Assembly (NCBI RefSeq): GCF_021018805.1
Contig: NC_086247.1
Location: forward strand, 141,356,102 to 141,420,101
Reading direction: 5' to 3'
Length of the DNA: 64,000 nucleotides
Source of the DNA: Prinia subflava
Taxonomy: Eukaryota; Chordata; Aves; Passeriformes; Cisticolidae
Below the pieces are notes generated by a model. The model had not been told where the DNA came from. It did no database searches and saw only the letters and a list, made by a program, of their open reading frames with translations. Made by a program: the position numbers and the translations under genes. Position 1 is the stretch's first letter, and each line of letters opens with the position of its first letter. Positions 51,438-64,000 of the stretch are shown here, piece after piece.

Positions 51438-54047
51438 GAAGCCAAAATAAGAAAATGTAAAGAGTTAGTCAAACACATCTGCTCAAATAGTTTGACAAAT
51501 TTAGATAAGCATAGTGGAAATAATCAAAACAATTTATGAGTATGTCAGCTCATGGCTGCACTTGAAACAATGTATAAGACAACTGAACTCTAACAATACC
51601 TCTTTTTTCTGCAGAGTTTGTTTCAAATCAATCACATTTAACCACTGAAGAGGTATTAGAATGAACAGATGGAAATGTGTGATTAATAACTAGCAAAAAA
51701 CCTTGAAACAGGAAAATGATTATTCTTTTAGTGAAGAAATGAGATTTAACAGTGGTCAAGCTACTTTTATAGCCAGACATGGTGGATTATATTACAATAA
51801 TATTAACATGAAAAAGACAGAAGAATTCTTCATTTGTCTTGCTTTCTTTATAAGAGAGGAAATTAATTATTTTCACAAACTAGCAAAGGAAATACTGGAC
51901 CCTTCATATTTTTGTGGTAGAAATGGTAAAAAAAAATAAAAAAATTAAAAATTCTAGGCTGGATCCTTCTCTCATATTGCCTTTAATCAAAGAGAGAGAA
52001 CTGGGTCTAGGACAGGGTAATGTTATACATCAGTCTTGGTATAATGATCCTCCCTGGCCCTAGAAGTCCTTGAATTTACTGTCTACTGTGGGATTTTTTG
52101 TCTTTAATTCCCTAATAAGCTAGAACTTCTCACTCTGTAATGAAATGGGAGAAAGCTTGCACAAACTGTGGTATTTTGACGTGAAATTATCACACAGGCT
52201 CATTTCTGGTGTTACTGTATGAGATAATTCATTTATATCCACCGTTTTGAGAAAAAATACTCTCTTGTCTAATTGCTACAGCTTTTGCCCTAATTTCTCA
52301 CTCAGATTCTCTCACACAAAACTGAAGATAACCTCAGTGGCACAATGTGAGCAAGAGTGCTGGCCACTAAGCTAGAGAAATAAAAGAAGAGAATTCACAT
52401 TCCTGGTTTTTATGAGGAACACTGACCAGCCATACTAACTCTTGGTGAATCTAGGTGAACTCCTTTCAACTCCATCCAATAACAATTCTTTTTGAAATAT
52501 TAGCCTTTTAAAAATAATTAATCTAAGATGATTATTGGTTTTTAAATCAACTTCTGTGATTCACATTTTTGGGCAAATCTCCATGGCTAGTGAGGTACAC
52601 CAGCTTTGGTGTACAGCTCCTTTCTCACATCCCAGCTTGATCAGACATTTTCTAGCCCTAGTACCGGATGTGAACAATCAGAAAGGCAGAAATAAAGGAC
52701 ATGGCTGGTATGTTGTTCTTCCTCAGAGTGGGAGGAGGCTGGCTTTTTTCTATCTGTATTTACATATTCATCTGCTTAAATATCTAACAGTCCTCATCCA
52801 TCACATATGGAAAACTTATTTGGCAAATTCTATTTTATTTCTACCATGGTGGTACAACTTCTGAAAGTTAAATCTTAACTTGCTGTAATTCTTTTGCAGA
52901 GGTAGGGTTAGCACAGTTTCTTCTCAGAAGCAGGATTCTGATGAGCAGTTTTGTTTGAGGTCATAGGTGAATGCTCTTCACAGAACAATAATGGAAAGAT
53001 GTCTGCTACCTCATGAAAATGAGGTGTACAGCACAGGCTGGAACTGGTTTGGTAAAATTCCAGCCTAGTGTATGTCAGCAAAAAGGAAAGGACAGATATC
53101 AGCAGGATTTCTGTAACTGAAGCTGATTTAATTAAATTATTTGTTTCATAATCTCTAAGCGATCAACTAAGTTTGCTAAAGGAATTGATTACCAGCAGAA
53201 AGCCTATAATGTCAAAATTTCTACAAAACATCTAGGTGAAATTCTTTACAACTGTGGATTCATGCATAAATCAGTCTCCTTGCAAAGACCCAAACTTGGT
53301 TTCAAGGGAGGCCAACACAGGGTTTCCAGATGGACATTGAAAAGATCATTTACACGTGGAGCACAGAAGGGAAAGTGAACAGGTTTGTGTTTATAAATCT
53401 GATCAGGATTTACCTGGAGCATGACTACTTGATATCCTGGGTTCCAAAGTTTAAAAATTTGTTCCACACAAACGCTCTTTTCCCTAGCATGTCCAGGATA
53501 ACCAGTGTTTTCAAAAGTCTCTCTGCTTTAAATCCGTTTTTTTCCCCGAATTTAGGATTTCAGGAAAGGAAGATGGCCATGATAGGATAGAATATAGTTT
53601 GCTATTCTGTGGTATTTTTTAAGAAAAAAATGTAACTTTATAGCATTGTTCTTGGACATATTGCTCCTCCAAGGGCCATGTAGAAAAAGCAAAAAAGGCT
53701 TGTGAAACATTGATCAGTCTTTCCTCTCTGAAGTAGATGAAGGTGTTTGAAAAAGGACTGCTTGCAATGTCCACTCCTGATCATGTACGTTCTGTCTCCT
53801 GATTTCACAGCTGGACTGAAGAGCATTGGCCACTTCTTGAGTAAAAGGCTTCTAAGAACTGAAATTTGTCAGAGCACAGAAAAGACCAGTTAGAACTCCC
53901 AAGCTTGCCAAGCAAAAATATCATTTTTACTTGCCTTCTTTTTCCAGCTTTGTGTATGTATTCCTTCCTAATGTTGACTTGTTCTAGCAAGCAGTGCTTC
54001 TTGCCTGAAAGCAATCCTTTCTCTGTTTCTAGGGTTACCAGAGGAAT

Positions 54048-54129
54048 ATTAAAAAAATAAAAAGAAAAGAAAAAAAGAGAAAAAAAAAAGCAAAAAAAAA
54101 GGAAAAGAAAGAAAAAACCAAGAAAAAAG
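54048..54129. repeat. A-rich (AAAAG)n low-complexity tract
   Basis: About 80 bp are nearly all A with scattered G. It produces the phenylalanine-rich stretch in the minus-strand frame 54035-54238, which is not a credible gene. Confidence 0.9.
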
Positions 54130-54137
54130 TAGCAAAC

Positions 54138-54181
54138 TGCAAAACAGACCAGTACTCAGAAGTTTCCAGATCTGTTTTGCA
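54138..54181. other. Perfect 11-bp inverted repeat with 22-nt loop
   Basis: TGCAAAACAGA (54138-54148) pairs with TCTGTTTTGCA (54171-54181), just downstream of the A-rich tract. Confidence 0.85.
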
Positions 54182-55622
54182 ATACAGAACCCAAGGGGTT
54201 TTGATAGGGTCTAAATTTGGCAAAATCAGCTTTCCCATCCCTCCCTAGCTTTATTTTTCTGGCCTCTAACTATTTTTACTCCAAGTTTCTCTCTGTCTCT
54301 GCGGATGTAGAGAAAAGATCTATGGATAGGAGTCTGGGAATAGGATAAGAAAAGTAAAACTTCCTGGAAAAATTTAGTGTTGGTATTCTGAAAGCAAAGC
54401 CAAGAATCTAACACTGTACCTTAATATATATTACCATAAATATATGGGGACTATATAATTCATTAATTCATATTAGTGAATAGGCCTACTATATTGTCTA
54501 AGACACATACAGACAAAATTCACAGACAAAACTAGAGCCCATCTATCTTCCATTATCTTAAAGAAAGAATGATGGTGTAAATCTTTTCATTAATATATAA
54601 AAATGAAGTTAGAAAGGATCAGTAGTCCCCTTTTCCAATACATTAGTACTTTGGAGATGTGTTTTTTACTTGGCACTATGGTTTGCTAGAGTACTGCAAC
54701 ATGCAAGCTCAAATGCAGTAATTTGATTTCTTTAAAAAGATTTTTATTTTTAAAAATAATTTTGTTATTAGCACTTCCATTGGAAAAATCCACCAAGTCT
54801 CATGAGGTGTAAAAAAAGGTGATAAAAATAAGAGTTGATGGCCACTTGCACATTTCCTTGTCCAGCTGGACTATACTTTGACTTGATTGAATATAAAATG
54901 CACAGAAAAATCTGCAAGGCCTTAAGCTGCTCAATGTGATTCTAAATGAAAATTAAAACCTTCTTTGTGTATGACATTATTATTTCATTTAAGGGATATA
55001 TTCTACATTCATAAAAAAGAGTAGTTTTCAGATAAAGTTGGAGAAATACTTTGTCTCTTCTTAGAAATATGCTGATGCTGTATTTTTCATATTATTTCTA
55101 CCAATGTTTGGAAACATGAATTAGAAGAAATATGTGTATTTATTGCATGATTTTGATTTACTATGTGACAGTTTTTAGAGTTCAAAAGAAATGTTATCAA
55201 CAAATATTACCTTCATACACATTTTAAAATAGTTTCAACTTATGGCTAGACTTATTTTAGAAACTATGCTGATGTTATGACATCTTAAAAAAAATCCCAA
55301 TTCTTTCACTGAAAGATATACAGGAAATCCATCACTACTCGATATCTCTGTAGGATTCTTGCTTAACTGGAGTCAAGTCTCCAGCTGCTGTGAGATTTTA
55401 TAACACCCTGGTTATGATATCATCCAACAGCAAAACCTTCTGGACAGCTGGAACAATTTTTACACTAATGCTGGAATTAGATACATAGAATTGTCTTGGT
55501 ACAGAAAATTACTTAAGGCTCAAACAAAATACAATGAACCACTTACTAGCCAAAGGTCAAAGAACTTGTTTCCAAAACTACCAGCCTGTTCATTAGAGGA
55601 ATTGTCTGGGAAACCCTGGTCC

Positions 55623-55648
55623 TTTAGTCAAACCTCAGTTTGACTAAA
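55623..55648. other. Perfect 11-bp inverted repeat with 4-nt loop
   Basis: TTTAGTCAAAC (55623-55633) and GTTTGACTAAA (55638-55648) pair perfectly around CTCA. The pairing stops abruptly outside. Confidence 0.9.
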
Positions 55649-58600
55649 TAGCTTTTATGGAAAGACAAAGATACAGTTTCAAACTGAAAGTATTTTGCCT
55701 GTTGTGCCACCATATTTATACATGAAGCCATTAGTTCGGTGTTTTCCTCCTAAGATATAAATCATTAATTTGGGTTGCATTCATAACAGAATGTTTAATA
55801 CACTTTTTTCATTTTCTGAAAGCAAATACAAATATTTCACAGGAAAGTACTTGTGACCAGAAAGGCTGAAGGCACATCTGCACACCTGGGCTGATTATAC
55901 CCTTGTGATTTGTAAACCTGGTCAGTCCATAAGCCCCACAGCAAGTGAGAACTTGAGTTCCTGAGCAAGTGAGCTCTAGTCTTCTAGACTAAATCTTCTC
56001 AGATTGCCATTTAGACAATTTAGTTGATTCATTGTTGAATTACTGACAGTTCCTCAAATATCTTTGATTATTAATTTAGATTGGTGTAAGATGCTATTTG
56101 GAATGTGAATTCTTTTAAGACCAAAAGTTTTAGGTAGCATTATTATTGACAAATGTGAATTTGGCCCACAGGTAAAAGATTACATGAGATGTCCTTGAAT
56201 GATTTGTAAAACCTTTCAAAACTGTAAATTTTCAGGAATTAGATCTATAAATGTTTGATAAAAAAATGGGATCAAAGTCTGTACCTTTAAATGCAGCAGA
56301 TCAGAAATATCTATGATAGTCTGGATTTTTAACAGCTACACTAGTCATAAAGGAAACTGTTCAAGCTTTTAATGCAGTACAGTATTATTTTTACTTAGCC
56401 AATAGCTACTTGAATGAATGTGAAATGAGTTAAAGTGATTTGGCTGGGATTCAGTAATGCATGGGAAATACTTAAGATGCAGTCTTAAGAAGGCTGCAAT
56501 CAAAATTAATCCAAGTAAAATAAATACCCATCCCCCTAAGTGGTAAAAAACAGTATAATAATGAAGAAAAATATGAGTGTAAAAGATTACCAGAGGGGCC
56601 TTGAACCAGCTAGCTGTTTTTTTGTACAAGGTGGTGTACTCAGGCTGAGGGATGGAGACCAAAAGCATTTTAAAACTTACCTTTGATTCTCTCCACACAG
56701 AGAAAAAATAACTTCACACCAAATTAAGAATCAGTTTTCTGGAGGACAGAGAATGAGGTGATGGAAGTGAAAATGGTTGATTTCACAGAAGATAAATTAA
56801 AGAAGTGTACCAAGACAGATGATTAATTAAATAACCAAGGTAGTTACCATGTTTCTGGAATGCTGCACTGAGGAATAATGGGCAACATCAATGTTAGATG
56901 AGTAAAACAGAAAAACCTTGGCAACAGATAGCGAGCATAACCTGGTGAATTTGTGACATGGTTCATGATCTAATGTAAAACTTTTGGGGGTTGAGAAGAT
57001 TCATCAAGATTTTATTAATTTTTCATTGACCTCTTAAATCCACTTTATTTCTCACCTTGTGTCCTATCATTGGTATCATGACAAGTTCTTGAGTAAACCC
57101 TGCCTTGTTTGTGCTGCAAGTGCCAGGGAAAATGGCTTCTGAGAGGATGGTGGCTCTCGACATTACAGAGAGTTTGTAGATGGATATAAAGCTGGGTATT
57201 CTGTGTGGAAAACCCTGTGCTATAAAACCAAAATATCATGGTTTGATTTCTGACAGCTGCATAACAACCCAGCAGTTTTTTCTGTTCCCAAACTACCAGC
57301 TGTCCAGCTAAAAATGGAAATGATTTATGTTCCCCAAATCCCAGCTGATTGACAGGCAGAGCAGGAAGGAGTGGTAGAGCCCCACTGTGCTGTGGCTCTT
57401 CCAGAGCAATGGGAAGGAAAATGGGCAAATCACAGGGATGTTCCCTGTGCAGGGATCAGGGAGATTTCTCTTACCCAAAAGTTGAGCTATGCATGCCCAG
57501 ACATGGAAGAGAGCTGGCCCGTGATTTTTTGTGAAATTCAAGAAGAAATGCACTACCCCAAAGGGTATATTTTTCCCTGATTTGTACCCAGAGGTAGATG
57601 GTATGGGGGATTATATATGTTCATCACACAGGAAGCAATCTGATAGCTCTTTGACACTGTGTATATGTACACTAGTTTCAGGAGGGTAAAAATATAAACT
57701 CACTGGAGTCACTGATTTCCCTAGGTAATAGAGTTATTCAGAGAATATTAGTTGACAGCTACACCCACTTGCAGTCATCAATTCTGCAAGGGTTGGTATG
57801 GAAGTTTAAAATGCCAGTATTCGTCTCTTTCTCTCCCCTAAGTCTTCATTATAATGTATCTCACTAGTTTTTAGAAACTTAGTCTACTTTTTTGGCAGAT
57901 GTGACAGGCGGCTGTAACATTGATGCCATCAGTGCTGCTCATCCTCCTTTTTCTTCTGCTTACAATGATTCTTAGCACATATGAATCAAGGGAAATAGGA
58001 AAGGTGCAATCCATTTATTTAATGTAGTTAATTAGAAAGAACTGGTGAGCTGCTATCAGATAAAACATGGCTTGGGCAATTGCAATTTGCCAAATTTTAA
58101 TCAAAAATATTTTTTTTTAGTTTAAGTATAAATGTGCTTTTCGAGTTTTCTTTCATTAACCAAAATATTTTATGGCACATAGGAGGGAAGCTTGAACAAA
58201 TTTTATTTAGCTTATCAGAATATAAAGACACCCTGTACATCTAGGACTTAGCATTATTCAAAGTTCCATGTTTAGGCAGGAAGAGGAGCAGGGATGGAGA
58301 AAAGGCTTTGAATGCTTGTAAGAAAGGAGTTGTCTTTTCATTTGCTTACCTATTAGTAGCTATTAGTAACATTTAAAAATATGGTTTATAAGATAAACTT
58401 TTGAAATATTATGTACCATATGCCAGAAGTTAATTAAATCACATGTGTAATTTTAAATAATTGAGCTAAGTACAGCCAGAGAGTTCAGTGGGACTCGTAA
58501 TGAAATCCTTAGCAGAGTATTTAATTATCTCCTTGTGCAATGCAACAGAAAAATATATTAGGCCTTGCAAAATGATCCAAAGGTCAGGAGATTCATCCTG

Positions 58601-59260
58601 CATTAGATGATAGTGCCAGGCAGACCAAGAAATACATATGAAATAAGGAGTTAGCTTAGGAAAATTAATGCTTTAGCTGCTCTTTGTGGTAGGGCTGGAA
58701 GTAGGAGAGATTGTTGCTAGTGATATGAGTGAGCATTTCAAGACTTTGCAGTTCACTAGCAAACAAACTGAGGTGAGAAAGTTATAGCCACCTGAAAGGA
58801 AAAGCACCTTGAACTATGTGTCATAATAGCTGCTCAAAATTTCAGCTTATTTCTGTTGGGAAAAATATTTTGAAAAAGCCTAGGTCCTATGTAAAATACT
58901 CTTGTCTTAAAATTTAAGGGTTTGTTATTTTTTTGTCATTGGAATTATGGGAATTAAAGTGACACATTACAAAATTTGGAAAAAAGGAACTTTCTTGATT
59001 AAATTAACAGAAGACATGAGCAGCAGGAAATCCCCAAAGAATGGGGATTGTCTCAAATTGAAGGAAAATATTGAGTGCTTGCTGCTTTTTGAAGAGACAT
59101 AATTTTCCTAGGTTCCTACCCATTTGCAGAGCTCTGTATTAATGCATCTTGTTGGATCACAGACCTTTTTTTCCCAGCTGTGAGAACTTTTTAATTCTGT
59201 GAGAGTTAGTGCATAAGTTCCTCAATGTCAATGAAGGTGCGATGTCTTTGCTGAAGACAT

Positions 59261-59450
59261 GAATCATGGAAACTTCTGAGCTGGGAGGAACACTGAGTTC
59301 AGCTCCTGGCTCTGCACAGGACAATCCCCAAAATCACACCATTTGCCTACGGGTGTTGTCCAAAGGCTTCTTGAACTCTGTCATGTTTGGTGCTGTGACC
59401 ACTTCCCTGGGGAGCTGTTCCAGTGCCCAACCATCCTCTAGATAAAGAAT
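59261..59450 (-). mobile_element. CR1 LINE 3'-end fragment
   Basis: Read on the + strand, this is the reverse complement of a CR1 3' untranslated end. It begins GAATCATGGAA (the CR1 terminus reversed), then a 'CTGGGAGGAACACTGAGTTCAG' type segment, then TTCTTGAACTCTG, GCTGTGACCACTTCCCTGG and GAGCTGTTCCAGTGCCCAACC, all hallmarks of avian CR1 tails. The copy stops near 59450 in unique AT-rich DNA, so it is strongly 5'-truncated, as most CR1 copies are. It contains no coding part. Its divergence from the usual consensus looks higher than that of the 46-47 kb copy, suggesting an older insertion. That comparison is from memory of the family, not a computed value. Confidence 0.9.
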
Positions 59451-62400
59451 TATGAATTGACAAATTATTTGTTATCCAATGGAGATGCTGTATAATGGTT
59501 GGAGACAATACCTTTTTCATGAAGGGAATATATTCTGCATCAGGCCTTTGACTCTGCTTGTTACCTCCTTTCTATCATGATCTTTGTTTTGCTTATTCCA
59601 GGTTTCATTGGGTGTTTGACTCTAGTGCAGGGGGAGTGGGGAGCAGCGCTGAAAGATGATCCTCACAGAAAAGTTATGAACTAGGATAATCATCAGTTAT
59701 AAAAAGTAACGCATTTTTGGATTTCATTGTTATAAGCTGGCAAAATAAACAAAATTCTGTCTTTTATGCAATTCCACAGATTTACAAGAGGTAAAAATTC
59801 TGTTATTGAAATTGTACTTATATTGTCTAATAGAGAAGAGAAGAACTTACACATTTTTAAATCTCAGCTAGTTTTGCTACCTGCTGATAGGTGAATGATT
59901 TCAAAACATGCACTAGATTTGCAAGCACCATAAACAGAATTTCCATATACTTGTATAGTACTTAATTATAAATATATTTCTTTTGTATTAAAATAACAAA
60001 GGAAAAACAATGACTGCTTTATGGCACAACACAGAAATGTTCTTCTGTTCATGCCAATTAATTGCACTCAGTATGTATAGAGTGTCAGAAGAGAGGTTCA
60101 GGAAGAATTTCAGAAACAATTGATTAAAGACATAAAATTCATTTAGATTCCCATAAAATGTACTGTCTATGATAAACTTGTAACAGAAAATGGAAAAGAA
60201 ACTAGACAATTTTTATGGCAGAAGTAAATCATGGACTTAGAGGAAAAGAGTTTGAATTTTAGCACAAAAAATATGAGAAATTAATTCAGATGAAGATGTA
60301 CACTATGTTTTTTAGAAGTGAGAAAATACTTTTTCTATTGAAAAATGCTGAAAATGGAAGGCAAGCAAGAAAAAGGTGAAGATGGTGAGGCAGAAATTAT
60401 GAATTCATAAGTGCAAGGAAAGGGAAAATAACATTAAGTGATGACAGCTTTGTTTCCTTATCTAAATTTTAAATGCGAAATTGCTACTGAAATGGGTTTT
60501 TAAAATATATCCTTATTTTTGCTGTACACTTATTTCCTATTCTGTGGAATGGAAGTTTCTAGAATTAGCAGTGCCACCAGTTTCTTTGGAAGTGCCTGGT
60601 ATAAGTCCACGTGTGTCCATGGGCTGGCATAGCAGGAAATTGTTTACATGCAGGTACGTGGCTGCTACGTTGCCATATTGAGTGCACCTGCACTGCAATT
60701 AGCAGAGCTAAGCTGGTTAAAAACAGCTGAAAACATCGTCCATACATACATTGTACAATTAGGATGTCTGTAATAACATAGTCTGCTTTAGGCATGTTTT
60801 AGCTTAATAAACAGAGCTATGAAAGGAAATGCAAAATTGTATTGCCATCACAGGCTTAGAACTACTGAAAGGCTGCTATATTCCCTGCATCATAAATATC
60901 CCATATACTAAGCTAATCCCTTTGGACTGATGCAGTATGGCAAAATAAAAGGACCTTTTTGCATTTAGTTTAAAAACCTTAAATACCATGGAATAATACG
61001 GCATTAATGTTGAATTTTCTGTTTTTAGAGTCAACAAGTGAATTCTGTTTCTTAGAATTTATCCTGCTACTTTATTGCCTTTGGAAGCAATTTAAAAGTG
61101 TTGGGTGCATAATAGTCAATAAATCATATGAGGGGAGAAGAAAAGCACCTTTGTTCTTGAACAGAAATTGTAGAGGCTGCAAAATTGTGCCATTTTTAAA
61201 GGAAAAAAAAAGAAAATAATACATCAGAAAATAAATAAAGAATAAACACAGATTTGAGCTCTGATAGAGTCAAACTGCAATAAGGTTAAAGAAGAGAAAA
61301 ATGATTCAAATCTGACTGTCATAAATTGTTGATTTCAGAAACAGACTAAGGTTATATTCACAACAGACTTCTTTCCACTTTACTCTTATCTTTACATTAT
61401 GTTATGTCACTGATGAAATACAGCAGCTCATGCAACAGTAATCAGGAAGGCAACATTTTAATTGCAAGTAAATGCAAGCATGTTAAATCTAATCTCCAAA
61501 GAGCAAATATTTACCAATAGTTTATGATCACAGATAGACTTGTAGAATAAACAAAGTGTACAGTATCAGCTTGTCTACTAATGTACTTGACTATTTTTTT
61601 ATTCAAAAGCATTAGACTACTGAATTCAAAGTACAGCACTGGCTCAATACAAATCTTCATTTCTCTCCTGCAATGCTAAAGACCACACACGTAAATGCAT
61701 TCTTATAAGAGAGAAACATTAGCAAAAGAAACTTCAGGATTTGAAGGCTTTATAGGGCTTTGTAACACTTTAAATAAACCACATATGTATTTTGAACTTT
61801 ATTTCATTAGTTGTGATCTGTGGTTTTTTGTGTCTATGTAGATGGCTATATGAATTTCATATAACTAAATGAATTAGACAGTTCTTTTTGTCATTCATAT
61901 CAGAAAGAAAAATTGAATTAAAATTATCTGCTTTTTGAGTTTGTTGAAAATTGTATGACAAAATCATTAGTATTTTGAAGATAAATTTCAGTACTGACTA
62001 TCCTGTATCATACCCCCAGATGTTATACGCTACCTAACTGGAGAAAAAAATGGACAATAAAAGCAGGCATAAGAAGAATTAAATCATATATTTGAAAAAT
62101 CTAGGTTTAAATGTCTTGTATAAACATAAAATCAACACAAATTAAAATGACAGGAAATCGTCTGTCTGCATTTAAAATATTTAGAATAGAAGAAACTCTT
62201 GAGACAGAAAGAATTACATTTATCCTTAATAATGATCTCATAAGATAATCATATATTTTAGGAAAGAAAATTAATTTTATAAACCCTACTGATTTACAGA
62301 ATCATATTGAAAATATGCTATTAGAGGAAAAACCAGAGAATTTAAGAACTTAAGGGTAACTGCTGTGGTGTTCAGTGCTTTCTCCAAATGCTTTAGGTAA

Positions 62401-64000
62401 AGTCTTCTTCAAGGATGGAAAGTGACAATTAAAAAGTTGCAGTTTTCTCTTTGGAAAAAAGACTAAATCCTTATCAAGCTTCTATAATTAAGGCTATCAC
62501 CAGATTGAAATCTTTCTAATGCAATTGTGCATTTGAGAGATAGATGACTCAGGATCCTATTATCATGTTATGTGGAAATAACTTAAAATACTAAATTAAA
62601 TAAAAACCAGATATTTGGTATTAGATGTAAGAAAAACACTCATCCTATAACTTGGGCATGTAAAATTACATGGCCTCACTGAACTCAGCAAGACACTCAG
62701 AATAACATTATTTATGTGGCTTCTCTCTTTGATTCTTGAACCTAAAGACCAATCATGGATGAGATTAAGAAGGTTTGAGAAAGAAACAGGTATAATTTAC
62801 ATTTTCTTTTTTCCATCATCATGTCCATCATTACTATTTTATTTCTAATTGCACTGAGATGTTCCTATACGGTAAAAAGCTAAAATTCAGGTAACAGTGA
62901 GTTAAGAAAAACTCTAACAACTTTTAACAATCACTCTCCATATAAAACAGTTAGATACTAATTTACATGTTAAGAAAAAGAAAAATAGAAGTTTTAAAAA
63001 TAAACTATCCCAACGTAACAGCATCCCAAAGTGAATTTCCCTCCCCCTTGGATGCATTATTTGATGACTGTGCTGAACTGTGCACCTTGCACTCAAAAGA
63101 ACACAGGACCTTTTAACTTCTAACTTTCCCTTCAGTGCCACATCCACTCTGTGGATTGGTGAGAAGGAAGAATGTCTCAAATTCTACTCCTCCATGATAC
63201 CAGTGGTGCTGTCCCTTTAGCATGATGCAGCTCCAGCCACCTCTCAAATACTGTCCCCAGTACAGGAGCTGGGGAGTTTTGTACAGTAAGCCCACAGTCA
63301 TTGTGTGATTCAGGAAATGGCAGTGCCCAGTTTTTGCTAGAGCATGGGAGATCTCTAACAACAGGAATAGAAGCCTCATAAACAAGGCTGTTTCCAATTT
63401 GAAAATAAACTGATGTTTGAGATCCGTGTCTTTCAACCAGGGGCAATCATTAGTCAAAGATCAGAGTGTTACACCCACATCTTTTTTACACATCTTGTTA
63501 AAAGAGTTAAAACCACCTGCCAGTTTCTTCACGTGTGTCTCATCAGATTACCTGCTCCTAGTGATGAAAAAGGGGGCAATACCTAGCTTAAGTTTGTTAG
63601 GAAATAGAGGCAAGACACCTGCACGGCTAGTAATGCTGCTGCTATAGATAATGTGTGTCTGGAAGCCATTATGCAAGACTCCAGACTGCTCACAACCCAG
63701 AAAGTGATTTTAGGAAAAAGAAATCCATAATAAATGTGTGAAGATTTCAGGACCTATGGTTTTGCTGCAGGGTAATATTTTCCTGATGGTGTTCTCACAG
63801 TCAAGAAATTGTGTTGTTACACAATATCTAGTTATCATAATTGAGGAGATGTCTTTTGTTACACAATCTGTTGACTGTCCTGACTCAATACCTGTGTGAG
63901 AGAGAGTTAATTGTTCACTTTGGCTCCTTCCACAACGAATTACTCTGAGCAGCAAGCAAAAGGACAGTGAGATTTCTACTTCTGTCTGAATTACTGCAAA
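59451..64000. other. AT-rich stretch to the window end, no gene recognised
   Basis: The overlapping minus-strand frames at 63113-63457 (114 and 89 codons) sit in a less AT-rich patch (63000-63700) but match no family I recognise. No repeat was recognised. Confidence 0.55.

Larger units (their letters stand above)
47488..59260. other. Long AT-rich stretch between the two CR1 fragments, no gene recognised
   Basis: Contains the listed simple repeats and palindromes. The largest frames (127 codons at 57045-57428 minus, 109 codons at 52535-52864 + and 56369-56698 minus) show no domain. A possible SINE head resemblance near 51085 is weak. Confidence 0.5.

Noticed and set aside
63113..63457. Overlapping 114- and 89-codon minus-strand frames near the window end
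   Set aside because: Two different frames are open over the same interval, neither with a recognised domain, and there is no splice or promoter context.
1..64000. tRNA, snRNA and rRNA genes
   Set aside because: No B-box-like GGTTCGAATCC, U6-type start or rRNA core sequence was found by reading either strand. Weak partial matches such as TTCGAG near 11816 and 14522 lack the cloverleaf context.
1..64000. Endogenous retrovirus or LTR
   Set aside because: No primer-binding site, polypurine tract, paired long repeats or retroviral protein motifs were recognised, although a diverged solo LTR cannot be excluded by eye.

Overview
This window looks like AT-rich nuclear DNA of a bird, most likely intergenic or from a very large intron. 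The main evidence is a CR1 non-LTR retrotransposon (46420-47487, + strand). It ends in the avian-type CR1 tail, with a 'CCTTCCAACCCAAACCATT' block followed by 'CCATGATTCT'. A second CR1 3' end lies on the minus strand at 59261-59450. Interspersed repeats are sparse and CpG is visibly rare, which fits a bird better than a mammal. The species cannot be named from the sequence.

I found no protein-coding gene, tRNA, rRNA or known small RNA. The longest open frames (341, 187, 176 and 173 codons) fall in, or are extended by, low-complexity or tandem-repeat DNA and show no recognisable domain. Many shorter frames occur at the density expected by chance. No operons, CRISPR arrays or prokaryotic signals are present.

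Layout. 1-6.3 kb is unique AT-rich DNA with a probable MIR/CORE-type SINE relic (minus strand, about 4895-5035). 6.31-6.55 kb is an eight-copy 28/31-bp minisatellite in which every unit carries the same perfect hairpin. 7.9-8.65 kb holds two compound microsatellites in inverted orientation. 8.6-34 kb is unannotatable unique DNA with short simple repeats, a T42-A9 homopolymer junction (24.26 kb) and a long (TTTTG)-like tract (29.33 kb). 34.86-35.26 kb is a G-rich minisatellite with a 49-bp period, followed by a GC-rich stretch to about 35.7 kb. About 39.93-40.05 kb is a clear MIR-like SINE relic on the + strand. 46.4-47.5 kb is the CR1 relic, which has lost its reverse-transcriptase catalytic motif and carries a 17-bp internal tandem expansion. 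47.5-64 kb is again unique AT-rich DNA with the second CR1 fragment. Several perfect inverted repeats of 9-14 bp arms are scattered through the window.

No novel multi-gene system is visible. The observations most worth checking are the two minisatellites, the CR1 internal expansion, the MIR-like relics, the CpG-containing hairpin at 18.22 kb, and several candidate conserved non-coding stretches that only a cross-species alignment could confirm.
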